Assembly: GCA_027864655.1 (NCBI GenBank)
Contig: JAQAZG010000003.1
Coordinates: forward strand, 186,001-250,000
Source: Oleispirillum naphthae
GTDB lineage: Bacteria > Pseudomonadota > Alphaproteobacteria > Rhodospirillales > Rhodospirillaceae
Direction of reading: 5' to 3'
DNA: 64,000 nucleotides
Numbering within the stretch: the stretch's first letter is position 1; each line of letters opens with the position of its first letter. This document shows, piece after piece, positions 34,621-42,837 of this stretch. The notes below the pieces were generated by a model, which saw only the letters and a list, made by a program, of their open reading frames with translations, had not been told where the DNA came from and did no database searches. Position numbers and translations under genes: made by a program.

Positions 34621-35655
34621 ATGGTGAAGGCCCTGATGATATCCTCGCTCGACGAAGTGCGGGCGATGCTCTCCGCCTTGCCCGGGCCGGACGAGGCCGC
34701 CGCCGCCGCGGCGCGCCGGCGGGAGGCCGACCTGACCAAGCCCGCGGGCTCTCTCGGGCGGCTGGAAAGCCTGGCGGAATGGCTCTCCGCCTGGCAGGGC
34801 CGCCACCCGCCGGTGATGGATGCGCCGCACGCCGCGGTGTTCATCGGCAACCACGGCATCGCCGACCTCGGGGTCTCCGCCTACGGCATGGAGGTCACCG
34901 AGCAGATGTACCACAATTATCTGCACGGCGGCGCGGGGTTCAACACCATGTGCCGGGCGATGGGCGTGGCCTACGACATCTACCCCATCGACATCGACCG
35001 CCCCACCGCGGACTTCACCAAGGCCCCGGCGATGACCGAGGCGGACCTCGTCGCCGCGCTCAACGTCGGTCTTGCCGCGATCCGCCCCGGCATGAGCGTG
35101 TTCTGCCCCGGCGAGATGGGCATCGCCAACACCGCCGCCGCCGCCGCGGTGCTCGCCGCCCTGTTCAAAGGCACGGCGGAGGAATGGACCGGCGCGGGCT
35201 CCGGCGTCACCGGGGTGCACATGCAGCGCAAGATCGACGTGGTGCGGCAGGGCGTCACCCTGCACACCAAGGACGACCCCGACCCGCTGGAGATTCTCCG
35301 CCGCCTCGGCGGGCGCGAGCTTGCCGCGATGACCGGCGCCATCCTCGCTGCGCGGATGCTGCGGGTGCCGGTGCTGGTGGACGGCTTCCTCTGCTCCGCC
35401 TCCGCCGCGGTGCTGGAGATGATGCGGCCGGGCGCGCTGGCGCACTGCCGGTTCTCCCACGCCTCGCTGGAGGCCGGGCATGCCCTGCTGATGAAGAAGC
35501 TTTCGGGCGATCCCATCCTGCACATGGACATGCGCCTGGGCGAGGCCACCGGCGCCATCCTCGCCGTCGGCATCCTGCGCTCCGCCGTGGCCTGCCATAC
35601 CGATCTCCTCACCTTCGAGGAAGCCCGCGTCAGCCGCAACAAGCCGATCGTTTGA
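34621..35655 (+). CDS. cobT: CobT-family nicotinate-nucleotide:base phosphoribosyltransferase, copy 1
   Basis: CobT activates the lower-ligand base (usually dimethylbenzimidazole) by transferring phosphoribose from nicotinate mononucleotide. The 344-residue protein has ADLTKPAGSLGRLE, FIGNHGIAD, SVFCPGEMGIANT and the catalytic-Glu segment MRLGEATGA near the C-terminus. The key glutamates of the CobT family (in GEMGI and RLGE) are present. Starts at 34621 (AGGGAG about 10 nt upstream) and 34636 (AAGG 5 nt upstream, MISSLDE) are both possible. It is followed 11 nt later by a second cobT and is divergent from cobS. Confidence 0.93.
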   Translation: MVKALMISSLDEVRAMLSALPGPDEAAAAAARRREADLTKPAGSLGRLESLAEWLSAWQGRHPPVMDAPHAAVFIGNHGIADLGVSAYGMEVTEQMYHNYLHGGAGFNTMCRAMGVAYDIYPIDIDRPTADFTKAPAMTEADLVAALNVGLAAIRPGMSVFCPGEMGIANTAAAAAVLAALFKGTAEEWTGAGSGVTGVHMQRKIDVVRQGVTLHTKDDPDPLEILRRLGGRELAAMTGAILAARMLRVPVLVDGFLCSASAAVLEMMRPGALAHCRFSHASLEAGHALLMKKLSGDPILHMDMRLGEATGAILAVGILRSAVACHTDLLTFEEARVSRNKPIV

Positions 35656-35666
35656 GGAGACGCACC

Positions 35667-36689
35667 ATGGCCCCCCGGATTTCTTCCCTGGACGACCTCC
35701 GCGCGATCCTGCGCGACCTGCCCGGCCCCGACGAGGCGGCGCGCGCCGCGGCGATCGAACGCGAACCCCATCTCACCAAGCCCAAGGGCTCGCTCGGGCG
35801 GCTGGAGGAGCTGGCCGCCTGGCTCGCCGCCTGGCAGGGCCGCCACCCGCCGGTGATGGACCGCCCGGCGGCCGCCACCTTCGCCGGCAACCACGGCGTC
35901 ATGGCGCACAAGGTCTCGCCCTGCCCGGTGGAGGTCACCTGGCAGCAGTCCAAGAACTTCGGCGAGGGCGGCGGCGCGATCAACGCGATGTGCCGCTCCA
36001 CCGGCACCGCGTTCAAGGTCTACGACATCGCCATCGACAGTTTCACCCGCGACTTCCTGGAAGGCCCGGCAATGGACGAGGGCGACTTCGTCGCCGCGTT
36101 CAACGTCGGCATGGCCGCGGTGGAGCCGGGGATGAGCGTGTTCTGCCCCGGCGAGATGGGCATCGGCAACACCACCCCCGCCTCGGCGATGATGTTCGCC
36201 CTCTACGGGGGCCAGGCGGAGGACTGGGTCGGCTATGGCGCGGGCGCGGTGGGGCCGATGCTCGCGCGCAAGATCCGGGTGGTCGCCGACGGCGTCGCCC
36301 TGCACACCGCCGACAGCCCCGACGCGGTGGAAATCGCCCGCCGCCTCGGCGGGCGCGAACTCGCGGCGATGGCGGGGGCCACCCTCTCCGGCCGCTTGCA
36401 GCGCGTGCCGGTGCTGCTCGACGGCTTCCCCTGCACCGCCGCCGTCGCCTTCCTCGATGCGTTCCAGCCGGGCGCGCTCGACCATTGCCGCATCGCCCAC
36501 GCCTCCGCCGAGGCGGGCCACGCGCTCGCCGCCGAACGCCTGCGCCAGCGCCCGCTGCTGCGCATGGGCATGCGCCTGGGCGAAGGCACCGGCGGCGTGC
36601 TCGCGGTCAACCTGCTGCGCGCCGCCGTGGTCTGCCATGCCGAGATGGCGACCTACGAGGAAGCCGCGGTGGCCCGCACCGAGCGGTAA
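35667..36689 (+). CDS. cobT: CobT-family nicotinate-nucleotide:base phosphoribosyltransferase, copy 2
   Basis: The second CobT paralogue has 340 residues. It is clearly homologous to copy 1 over its full length but diverged: PHLTKPKGSLGRLE, FAGNHGVMA, SVFCPGEMGIGNT, and MRLGEGTGG with the catalytic-type Glu. Both copies look enzymatically complete. Loops that line the base pocket differ (copy 1 IADLGVSAYGMEVT against copy 2 VMAHKVSPCPVEVT). GAGGAG precedes the ATG by 8 nt. The stop TAA leads directly into palindromic element copy 9. The pair may handle different bases or work as a heterodimer. Confidence 0.93.
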   Translation: MAPRISSLDDLRAILRDLPGPDEAARAAAIEREPHLTKPKGSLGRLEELAAWLAAWQGRHPPVMDRPAAATFAGNHGVMAHKVSPCPVEVTWQQSKNFGEGGGAINAMCRSTGTAFKVYDIAIDSFTRDFLEGPAMDEGDFVAAFNVGMAAVEPGMSVFCPGEMGIGNTTPASAMMFALYGGQAEDWVGYGAGAVGPMLARKIRVVADGVALHTADSPDAVEIARRLGGRELAAMAGATLSGRLQRVPVLLDGFPCTAAVAFLDAFQPGALDHCRIAHASAEAGHALAAERLRQRPLLRMGMRLGEGTGGVLAVNLLRAAVVCHAEMATYEEAAVARTER

Positions 36690-36878
36690 AACCAAAACTT
36701 TCCGGAGGGACTCGGTCTCTCCGGCCCTCCCATTACTTTTGGTTTTTGCGCGCAGCGCCGTAGAGCCATCACGCGGTGTGACGGTTGATTGCCGCTGCGC
36801 GGCGAAAAACCAGTTATGGGATCAAGGGGGCCTCCCGGCCCCTTGCGGGTCCGGGCAGCGCCCGGCCTGGTTTTTTCC
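36690..36878. repeat. Composite palindromic intergenic element, copy 9
   Basis: Starts at the base after the cobT copy 2 stop (TAA then AACCAAAAC). Left arm hairpin CCGGAGGGAC/GTCTCTCCGG, CCTCCCATTACTTTTGGTTTTTGCGCGCAGCGC. Centre CATCACGCGGTGTGACGG and GCCGCTGCGCGGC. Right arm GGGGGCC/GGCCCC, GGGTCCGGGCAGCGCCCGG and CCTGGTTTTTTCC. Between convergent genes. Confidence 0.85.
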
Positions 36879-36879
36879 C

Positions 36880-37713
36880 TCATTCCCCCATGTTGAGGAA
36901 CAGGCCCTTGCGGCGGGCGACGCGGACCATGTGGAGGAAGAACGCGGCGAAGCCGGTGAAGTAGACGGCGTTGAGCGCCGCGGCGCGGATGAACAGGTCC
37001 CAGCGGAAGACATGGTCGAACATCACCGCGCGCATGCCTTCGAACACGTAGGCGGGCGGCAGGGCGTAGGCGACGTGTTGCAGCCAGCCGGGCAGGGTGG
37101 AGATCGGGTAGTAGATGCCGGCGAGCGGCGACAGCCCGAAGATCAGCACCCAGGCGAGGCTTTCCGCCCCCATGCCGAAGCGCAGCACCAGGCTGGCGGT
37201 GAACAGGCCGACGCTCCAGCCCATCACCATCAGGTTGGCGAAGAAGGCGATGAGCGGCAGGCCGAGGCCGTAGATGTTGAAGTCGTAGAGCGCGATGGCG
37301 AGCAGCGACGGCGGCAACAGGCCGATGCAGGTGCGGATCAGGCTCATCACCGCGAGCGCGGCGACGTGTTCGTGCGGGCGCAGCGGCGTGAGGTAGAGCT
37401 GGCCGAGGTTGCGCGACCACATCTCCTCGAGGAAGGAGAGAGAGAAGCCGAGGTTGGCGCGGAACATCACCTCCCAGAGGAGGACGGCGCCGATGAGCAC
37501 GCCCGCGGCCTGCGCCACCCAGGAGGAGTGGCCACGGAAGAAGCTGCTGGCGAAGCCCCAGACGATCATCTGCACCGTCGGCCAGTAGGCCATTTCGAGG
37601 AGGCGCGGCCACGAGGTGCGCATCACGTAGAGGTGGCGCAGCACGATGGCGAACAGGCGGTGCCCGGCAAAGGCGCTGCGCGCCTGGGCGTCGCGGCGTT
37701 CGGCGGGGGTCAT
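36880..37713 (-). CDS. ABC-2 type transporter permease
   Basis: The 277-residue integral membrane protein has about six helices and the ABC2_membrane layout: cytoplasmic RLLEMAYWPTVQMIVWGF at the first helix. A central region with FRANLGFSLSFLEEMWSRNLGQLYLTPLR carries the coupling helix. SPLAGIYYPISTLPGWLQ before the last helices is typical of exporters of polysaccharides, lipids or drugs. It overlaps the ATPase gene (ATGA) and is the last gene of a four-gene chain starting at 41028. The substrate is unknown. Confidence 0.88.
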   Translation of the reverse strand: MTPAERRDAQARSAFAGHRLFAIVLRHLYVMRTSWPRLLEMAYWPTVQMIVWGFASSFFRGHSSWVAQAAGVLIGAVLLWEVMFRANLGFSLSFLEEMWSRNLGQLYLTPLRPHEHVAALAVMSLIRTCIGLLPPSLLAIALYDFNIYGLGLPLIAFFANLMVMGWSVGLFTASLVLRFGMGAESLAWVLIFGLSPLAGIYYPISTLPGWLQHVAYALPPAYVFEGMRAVMFDHVFRWDLFIRAAALNAVYFTGFAAFFLHMVRVARRKGLFLNMGE

Positions 37714-38462
37714 GGCGCGGCCTCCGGGGCGCGGGCGATGTCGAGGAAGACGCGCTCCAGGCTGTCGCGGGAGAAGGCGGCGAGCAGTTCGGGGAGCGTG
37801 CCCGCGGCCTCGATGCGGCCGGCCTTCATGATCAGGATGCGGGCGCACAGGCGTTCCACCTCCTGCATGTTGTGGGAGGCGAGCAGCACCGCGCAGCCGG
37901 AGCGGCCGGCGTAGGCTTCCAGGTAGCTGCGCACGAAGTCGCCGGTATCCGGGTCGAGCGAGGCGGTGGGTTCGTCGAGCAGCAGCACCTCGGGGCGGTT
38001 GAGCAGCGCCTTGGCGAGGGTGACGCGGGTCTTCTGGCCGGAGGAGAGGCGGCGCGCCGGGGTGTGCAGGAAGGGGTGCAGCATCAGCTCGTCGGCGAGC
38101 TCGGCGATGCGCGCGTCGATTTTGCGGATGCCGTAGAGCAGGCCGTAGACCTTGAGGTTCTGGTGGACGGTGAGGCGGTAGGGCAGGTTGACGTAGGGCG
38201 AGGCGAAGTTCATGCGCGGCAGCACCGCGTAGCGGTCCGCCGTGGTCATGTCGTGGCCGAGCACCGAAACCCGCCCTTCGGTGGGCAGCAGGAGGCCGAG
38301 CAGCATGCTGATGGTGGTGGTTTTGCCCGCGCCGTTGCCGCCCAAGAGGCCGATCGTCTCGCCGCGGGCGACGGAGAAGCCGATGCCGTCCACGGCGCGC
38401 ACCGGACCGAAGCGTTTGGTCAGGCCGGAAACCGAGATCGCGGCTGCGTCGGCAGGGGTCAT
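37710..38462 (-). CDS. ABC-2 type transporter ATP-binding protein
   Basis: The 250-residue ATPase has Walker A GGNGAGKTTT, a Q-loop-like position at MNFASPYVNLPYRLTV, signature LSSGQKTRVTLAKALLN and Walker B VLLLDEPTASLD. The switch His is in ASHNMQEV. The Q-loop Gln appears to be replaced (NFASPYVNL), as in several ABC-2 ATPases where this position varies. It overlaps both neighbours by 4 nt (ATGA), so it is made together with the permease and the two degenerate EAL proteins upstream. It would power export across the inner membrane. Confidence 0.9.
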   Translation of the reverse strand: MTPADAAAISVSGLTKRFGPVRAVDGIGFSVARGETIGLLGGNGAGKTTTISMLLGLLLPTEGRVSVLGHDMTTADRYAVLPRMNFASPYVNLPYRLTVHQNLKVYGLLYGIRKIDARIAELADELMLHPFLHTPARRLSSGQKTRVTLAKALLNRPEVLLLDEPTASLDPDTGDFVRSYLEAYAGRSGCAVLLASHNMQEVERLCARILIMKAGRIEAAGTLPELLAAFSRDSLERVFLDIARAPEAAP

Positions 38463-39814
38463 GGCGTCGCCGCGCCGCCGGGGCGGCGGTTGCCCTGGCC
38501 CTGGATCAGGCGTTCGACGCCGCGGCCCTGGAACATCGACAGCCCGAGGTTCTGCCCGGCCCGGATCTGCACGTCGGTATCGACGCGGGCGAGCACGATG
38601 CGTTTGCGTCCGCAGCGGGCGATCGCCTCGGCGAGAGGGTGGTTCTCACCCGCCTCGCCCGCCTCGGCGAGGTCCGGCCCCCACATCAGCTTCATCAGGT
38701 CGGCGCCGATCTTGACGCGATCGACCAGCAGCAGGGTCTCGGTGGTGACGCCGTCCACGCAGATGCGATAGCCGCGCTCGCGCGCGAAGTCGCGGGCGAA
38801 GAGGAAGGCGCCGACGTTGGCGAGGATGTCGTAGAGCTGGATTTCCAGCACGATGGTGCCGCGCAGGCCGCCCGCGATGCCGTCGTCGAAGTTGAGGAAA
38901 TCCTCGCTGAGGATGGTCCGCACGTTGAGGTTGACGCTGAAGCCGCCGGAGAGGCTGCGGTCGTGCCCGGCGACGACGAGCGACAGCACGCGGCGGTCCA
39001 GGGTTTCGGTGAGGTGCTGGAACAGCCAGGGGTCGGAGGTGATGTTGACGTCGGGGACGAAGATGTCGCGCAGATCGGCGATCGAGACGAAGACCTCGCT
39101 GAACATGTGCTGCGGCCGCGACCGCCCGACGATGGCGCTGATCGACTGGTGGCGCACCAGGTTGGAGAGGTCGGTGCGCCGGAGCGCGTCTTCGAGCTTG
39201 CCGAGGATGCCGGGAGTGAGCGGGTTGAGGCGGCGTTCCGTCCCCGGGCGCTGGACACGCGGGTCCTGCGCGCGTTCGCCGGAGACGTCGGCGCGGCGGC
39301 GGTCCTCCTGCTCGGCATAGACCTGCTGCGCGAGGCGGAGGAATGCCGGGTAGTCGTTGGCGAGCACGTACCAGGTGACGAAGGGGTCGGCGCCGTTGCC
39401 GTCTTCCTCCAGCAGCGGGTCGTCGGCGAAGAGGAAGCGCAGGCGCACCAGCGCGGCCTCCACCTCGTCGCGGTACTTGGCGGCGAACACCACCACGATG
39501 TCGCCCTTGAACAGGGTGAACACCTGGGCGCGGTTGTCGAGGATCATCGGGTCGAAGGCGGCGGCGGCGGCGCGCAGCGTCGGCTCGCGCTGGTTGCCCG
39601 GCTGCAGGCGGGAGAGGTGCAGGTAGACCGCCTGGCGCTGCTTGCGGAACTTCTCCAGCCGCTGCGCGTAGTCGAGCAGCAGGCCTTCCTGTAGCTGCAT
39701 CATCAGCTTGCGCTCGCCGTCGAGCAGCTCGTCCTCGGCCTTCTTTTCGGCCTTTTCCTTCTCGGCCTTGTCGCCGTCGCCGTCGCCGCTGAAGAATCCG
39801 GGCAGGTTGATCAT
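38459..39814 (-). CDS. degenerate EAL-fold protein B (no catalytic residues)
   Basis: The 451-residue soluble protein has a charged Lys/Glu N-terminus (residues 10-35). A domain resembling a decayed GGDEF follows (LHLSRLQ, AQVFTLFKGDIVVVF, RFLFADDPL; about 60-190), then an EAL-like domain (about 235-440). EAL landmarks can be traced: VFVSIADL where EALLR should be, WLFQHLTETLD, FSVNLNVRTIL, VLEIQLYD for ELTE, CVDGVTTET for DDFG, LMKLMW keeping the Lys, ARVDT for EGVE, and MFQGRGVERL for QGYLF. Most metal- and c-di-GMP-coordinating acids are missing. Paralogue of the gene upstream; 4-nt ATGA overlaps on both sides. Function unknown. Confidence 0.75.
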   Translation of the reverse strand: MINLPGFFSGDGDGDKAEKEKAEKKAEDELLDGERKLMMQLQEGLLLDYAQRLEKFRKQRQAVYLHLSRLQPGNQREPTLRAAAAAFDPMILDNRAQVFTLFKGDIVVVFAAKYRDEVEAALVRLRFLFADDPLLEEDGNGADPFVTWYVLANDYPAFLRLAQQVYAEQEDRRRADVSGERAQDPRVQRPGTERRLNPLTPGILGKLEDALRRTDLSNLVRHQSISAIVGRSRPQHMFSEVFVSIADLRDIFVPDVNITSDPWLFQHLTETLDRRVLSLVVAGHDRSLSGGFSVNLNVRTILSEDFLNFDDGIAGGLRGTIVLEIQLYDILANVGAFLFARDFARERGYRICVDGVTTETLLLVDRVKIGADLMKLMWGPDLAEAGEAGENHPLAEAIARCGRKRIVLARVDTDVQIRAGQNLGLSMFQGRGVERLIQGQGNRRPGGAATP

Positions 39815-41028
39815 GGCGCGGCTCCGGTTGCGGGCGGTGCGAACTTGTTCTCGATCCGTCCGATCAACGTTGCATCGACGAAACGTCCCTGGAAGGTCCG
39901 CAGCCCCTGGCGCAGCCCCCACTCGATGGCGGCATAGGTGTCGCAGTGCGCGAGGATCACCTTCTCCGGGCCGATGACGCGGATGGTGGTGCTGGGGTCG
40001 CGGTCCGACGCGCCGTGGTGTCCGGCGGCGATGTCGGGGGACCACATCAGCTTGTAGGCGTCCACCGGCAGGGCGGCGTCGGCGAGCATCCACAGGCTCA
40101 AGGGGGTGAGCGCGTCGATCAGCACGCGATGGCCGCTTTCGTGCAGCAGCGCGCAGGCGCGGGTGAACGCCGCGAGGTTGGCGAAGGCGTCGATCGCCTG
40201 CACCTCGATGCAGAAGCGCGCCTGCGGGAAGCGCCGGGCGAAGTCGGCGAACGCCTGGCCGAGCACGGTGGAGACGTTGAGGTTGAGGTTGGCCGGCATC
40301 TCCCGGCCATAGAGCATCAGGCTGCGGATGCCTGCGAGCAGGCGGGTGTCCAGCATTTCGCAGAAGTACTGGAACAGCCAGCGGTCGCCCGCGATGTCGA
40401 TGCCGGGCGCGAGGCGGCGGGCGAGATCGCCTACCGAAACGAAGATCTCCTGGAAGGCGAGGGTGGATTCGCCGATCGGCGTGATGTTGACCGCCGCCTG
40501 CGCGGTGATGAACGGGCGCACCGCCGCCTCGGTGAGCGCGCCGGTGATGCGCTCCACGTCTTCCGGCGCCGCGGCGTGGGTCTGGTCGCGGCGGGCGCGC
40601 GGCAGACCGGCGGAGGCCCCGACCTCCTGAAGCGCGGTGCGGCACATCGACAGGAAGGCGTCGTAATCGGTTTCGAGGTCGTACCAGGAGCAGAAGCCGT
40701 CTTCCGGCCCGTAGGGGTCGTGGTGCACCAGAGGGTCGGAATCGAACAGGGTGCGCAGCTTGTAGACCACCGCATCGACATCGCCGAAGGGCATGTCCTT
40801 GCCGGTGGCGACGAGGTCGCCGTTGCTCAGGGCGAACACCTGGCAGCGGTAGCTGGCGATCAGCCCGTCGAACATCCGCCCGGCGATGCGCCCGTAGGCG
40901 GGGTCGCGGTAGGTCTGGCTGAGGCGCGACAGGTGGATGCGCAGGGCGATGCGCCCGGCGCGCACCCGGCCGAGGCGTTCGGCGGTGTCGAGCAGAAGGC
41001 TTTCCGGCGTCACGAATTCGGGTTGCAT
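39811..41028 (-). CDS. degenerate EAL-fold protein A (no catalytic residues)
   Basis: The 405-residue soluble protein is a paralogue of protein B. The N-terminal half has IHLSRLSQTYRDPAYG, CQVFALSNGDLVATG and TLFDSDPL, then FCSWYDLETDYDAFLSMC. The C-terminal half (about residues 185-390) aligns by eye with the EAL fold: IFVSVGDL, WLFQYFCEMLD, ANLNLNVSTVL, CIEVQAID, LIDALTPLS, VDAYKLMWSP, VILAHCDTY and RTFQGRFVDATL. The catalytic Glu of EAL, the DDFG pair and the Glu of EGVE are absent, so phosphodiesterase activity is unlikely. First gene of the chain A-B-ATPase-permease. A candidate promoter lies at 41056-41084. Confidence 0.75.
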   Translation of the reverse strand: MQPEFVTPESLLLDTAERLGRVRAGRIALRIHLSRLSQTYRDPAYGRIAGRMFDGLIASYRCQVFALSNGDLVATGKDMPFGDVDAVVYKLRTLFDSDPLVHHDPYGPEDGFCSWYDLETDYDAFLSMCRTALQEVGASAGLPRARRDQTHAAAPEDVERITGALTEAAVRPFITAQAAVNITPIGESTLAFQEIFVSVGDLARRLAPGIDIAGDRWLFQYFCEMLDTRLLAGIRSLMLYGREMPANLNLNVSTVLGQAFADFARRFPQARFCIEVQAIDAFANLAAFTRACALLHESGHRVLIDALTPLSLWMLADAALPVDAYKLMWSPDIAAGHHGASDRDPSTTIRVIGPEKVILAHCDTYAAIEWGLRQGLRTFQGRFVDATLIGRIENKFAPPATGAAP

Positions 41029-41055
41029 CGTCCTCGGCCGCGTCGTTGCTGGCGC

Positions 41056-41084
41056 AGTGTAGAGCATATTCCGTTGATGTTGAA
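41056..41084 (-). promoter_or_regulatory. Candidate promoter of the degenerate-EAL/ABC operon
   Basis: On the minus strand TTCAAC (41084-41079), 17 nt, TACACT (41061-41056), about 25 nt upstream of the ATG of protein A. Only a moderate match. Confidence 0.35.
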
Positions 41085-41120
41085 CACCCTGCGCCGGAGG
41101 GCAAGGCGCGCAGCGGAGCG

Positions 41121-41149
41121 TTGCTTTCGCACGGGCCGCCGCATAATCT
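41121..41149 (+). promoter_or_regulatory. Candidate promoter of hldE
   Basis: TTGCTT (41121-41126) with TAATCT (41144-41149) at 17-nt spacing, or CATAAT (41142-41147) at 15. It lies about 55 nt upstream of hldE in the divergent gap. Confidence 0.4.
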
Positions 41150-41202
41150 AGGCCGTCGCGGGCGGCGGGGCCGCCCGGAGGAACCTTCCGGATGCTGGAA
41201 CG

Positions 41203-42675
41203 ATGACGTTGTCGGACACTTTTTCGCGGATTTTCGAAGGCTTCGCGGCGGCGCGGGTGCTGTGCCTGGGCGACGTCATGCTCGATCATTTCATCTATGG
41301 CGAGGTGGCGCGGATTTCGCCGGAGGCGCCGGTGCCGGTGTTCCGCATCGTGCGCGAGAACCTGATGCTCGGCGGCGCGGGCAACGTGGCGCGGAACCTG
41401 AGCGCGCTTTCCGCCTCCTCGGCGTTCGTCGCCTTCGTCGGCGACGATGCGGCGGGCCATGCGGTGGCCTCGTTGCTGGCCGCCGAAGGGGGCGTGAACT
41501 CGCTTCTGCAAATTCTGCCGGGCCGCCGCACCACCGAGAAATCGCGCTTCGTCGCGGGGGTGCAACAATTGCTCCGCGCCGACAACGAAGAGGTGGACGG
41601 CATCGACGGCGCGGCGGAGGACCAGGTGCTCGCCGCGGTGCGCGGCAGCATCGGCGGCTGCGCGGTGCTCACCCTCTCCGACTACGGCAAGGGGCTGCTG
41701 ACCGGGCGCGTGCTCGCCGAGGTGCTGGCGCTCGCCGCGGCGCGCGGCATTCCCACCATCGTCGATCCCAAGGGGCGCGACTACGGCAAGTACCGCGGCG
41801 CCTTCATCGCCACGCCGAACCGCGCCGAACTGGCCGAGGCCTCCGGCATGGCGGTTTCGGGCGACGCCGCGGTCGTCGCGGCGGCGCGCCAGGTGATGCA
41901 GACCTGCGGCATCCGCAATCTCCTGGTCACTCGTTCCCAGGACGGAATGACCCTGGTGGCGGAGGACGGCGCGGTCCATCACATTCCCGCGCAGGCGCGC
42001 GAGGTGTTCGACGTTTCGGGCGCGGGCGACACCGTGGTCGCCGCGCTGGCCGCCGCGCTCGCCGCGGGCGGCGGGCTCCTGGACGCGGCGCGGCTGGCCA
42101 ATCTTGCGGGCGGCATCGTGGTCGGCAAGATCGGCACCGCCACCGCCTCGTTCGCCGAGATGCGCGCCGCCGCCGCGGCGCTCACCGGCGGCCACGGCAA
42201 CGCCAAGGTGATGGACCGCGAACTGGCGCGGGCCACCGTCGCCGAGTGGCGCGACCAGGGCCTGGTGGTGGGCTTCACCAACGGGTGTTTCGATCTGGTG
42301 CATCCCGGCCACGTCTCGCTGCTGCGGCAGGCGCGGGCCTGCTGCGACCGGCTCGTCGTCGGGCTCAACGGCGACGCCTCGGTGACCCGCCTCAAGGGCG
42401 CGGGCCGCCCGGTGCAGGACGAGGCGGCGCGCGCCGCGGTGCTCGCCGCGATGCAGGACGTGGACGCGGTGGTGATCTTCCCCGAGGACACGCCGTTCGA
42501 GCTGGTCTCCGCCCTGACGCCCGACGTGCTGGTCAAGGGTGCGGACTATGCGGGCAAGACCGTGGTCGGCGCCGACGTGGTGGAGGCCGCGGGCGGCCGC
42601 GTCGTGCTGGCGGAACTGGCCCCCGGCCGCTCGACGACGCGAATCGTCGAGGCGTTGGCGAACAAGCCGGCCTGA
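41203..42675 (+). CDS. hldE: bifunctional heptose 7-phosphate kinase / heptose 1-phosphate adenylyltransferase HldE
   Basis: HldE makes ADP-heptose precursors for the lipopolysaccharide inner core. The 490 residues form an N-terminal PfkB-type kinase (CLGDVMLDHFIYG, MLGGAGNVARNL, VFDVSGAGDTV with catalytic Asp) and a C-terminal nucleotidyltransferase starting near residue 345 (FTNGCFDLVHPGHV with the HxGH-type motif, GLNGDASVTRLKG). Both halves look complete. No gmhA or gmhB is in the window. It is divergent from the degenerate-EAL operon and followed by a hairpin terminator. Confidence 0.95.
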   Translation: MTLSDTFSRIFEGFAAARVLCLGDVMLDHFIYGEVARISPEAPVPVFRIVRENLMLGGAGNVARNLSALSASSAFVAFVGDDAAGHAVASLLAAEGGVNSLLQILPGRRTTEKSRFVAGVQQLLRADNEEVDGIDGAAEDQVLAAVRGSIGGCAVLTLSDYGKGLLTGRVLAEVLALAAARGIPTIVDPKGRDYGKYRGAFIATPNRAELAEASGMAVSGDAAVVAAARQVMQTCGIRNLLVTRSQDGMTLVAEDGAVHHIPAQAREVFDVSGAGDTVVAALAAALAAGGGLLDAARLANLAGGIVVGKIGTATASFAEMRAAAAALTGGHGNAKVMDRELARATVAEWRDQGLVVGFTNGCFDLVHPGHVSLLRQARACCDRLVVGLNGDASVTRLKGAGRPVQDEAARAAVLAAMQDVDAVVIFPEDTPFELVSALTPDVLVKGADYAGKTVVGADVVEAAGGRVVLAELAPGRSTTRIVEALANKPA

Positions 42676-42705
42676 CTATTACGGGAGCAACTTGATTCTG
42701 CAACG

Positions 42706-42730
42706 CGCATCCGGGGTTTTTCCGGATGCG
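42706..42730 (+). terminator. Hairpin downstream of hldE
   Basis: CGCATCCGG (42706-42714) and CCGGATGCG (42722-42730) form a perfect 9-bp stem with the loop GGTTTTT. No T-run follows the stem, so termination may be partial. Confidence 0.55.
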
Positions 42731-42779
42731 GAGGCGTTTGTCGCCGCCCGATGGCGAGGTATTCAAGGCTATTCTTGGA

Positions 42780-42805
42780 TTCTTGTTATCTTTGCGTAAC
42801 AAGAA
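42780..42805. repeat. Inverted repeat upstream of the chemoreceptor gene
   Basis: TTCTTGTTA (42780-42788) and TAACAAGAA (42797-42805) are perfect 9-nt arms around TCTTTGCG. It is AT-rich against its surroundings and lies just upstream of a candidate -35 box, so it may be an operator. It lies in the 406-nt gap between hldE and the receptor. Downstream of 42840 that gap holds only GC-rich sequence with no gene I can support. Confidence 0.55.
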
Positions 42806-42807
42806 GA

Positions 42808-42837
42808 TTGCCCGGAACGGTTACTCTTTTGTAATAT
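42808..42837 (+). promoter_or_regulatory. Candidate promoter of the chemoreceptor gene
   Basis: TTGCCC (42808-42813), 18 nt, TAATAT (42832-42837). A transcript from here would have a leader of roughly 240 nt. No sigma28-type (TAAA-N15-GCCGATAA) site is visible, so it looks like a housekeeping promoter. Confidence 0.4.
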
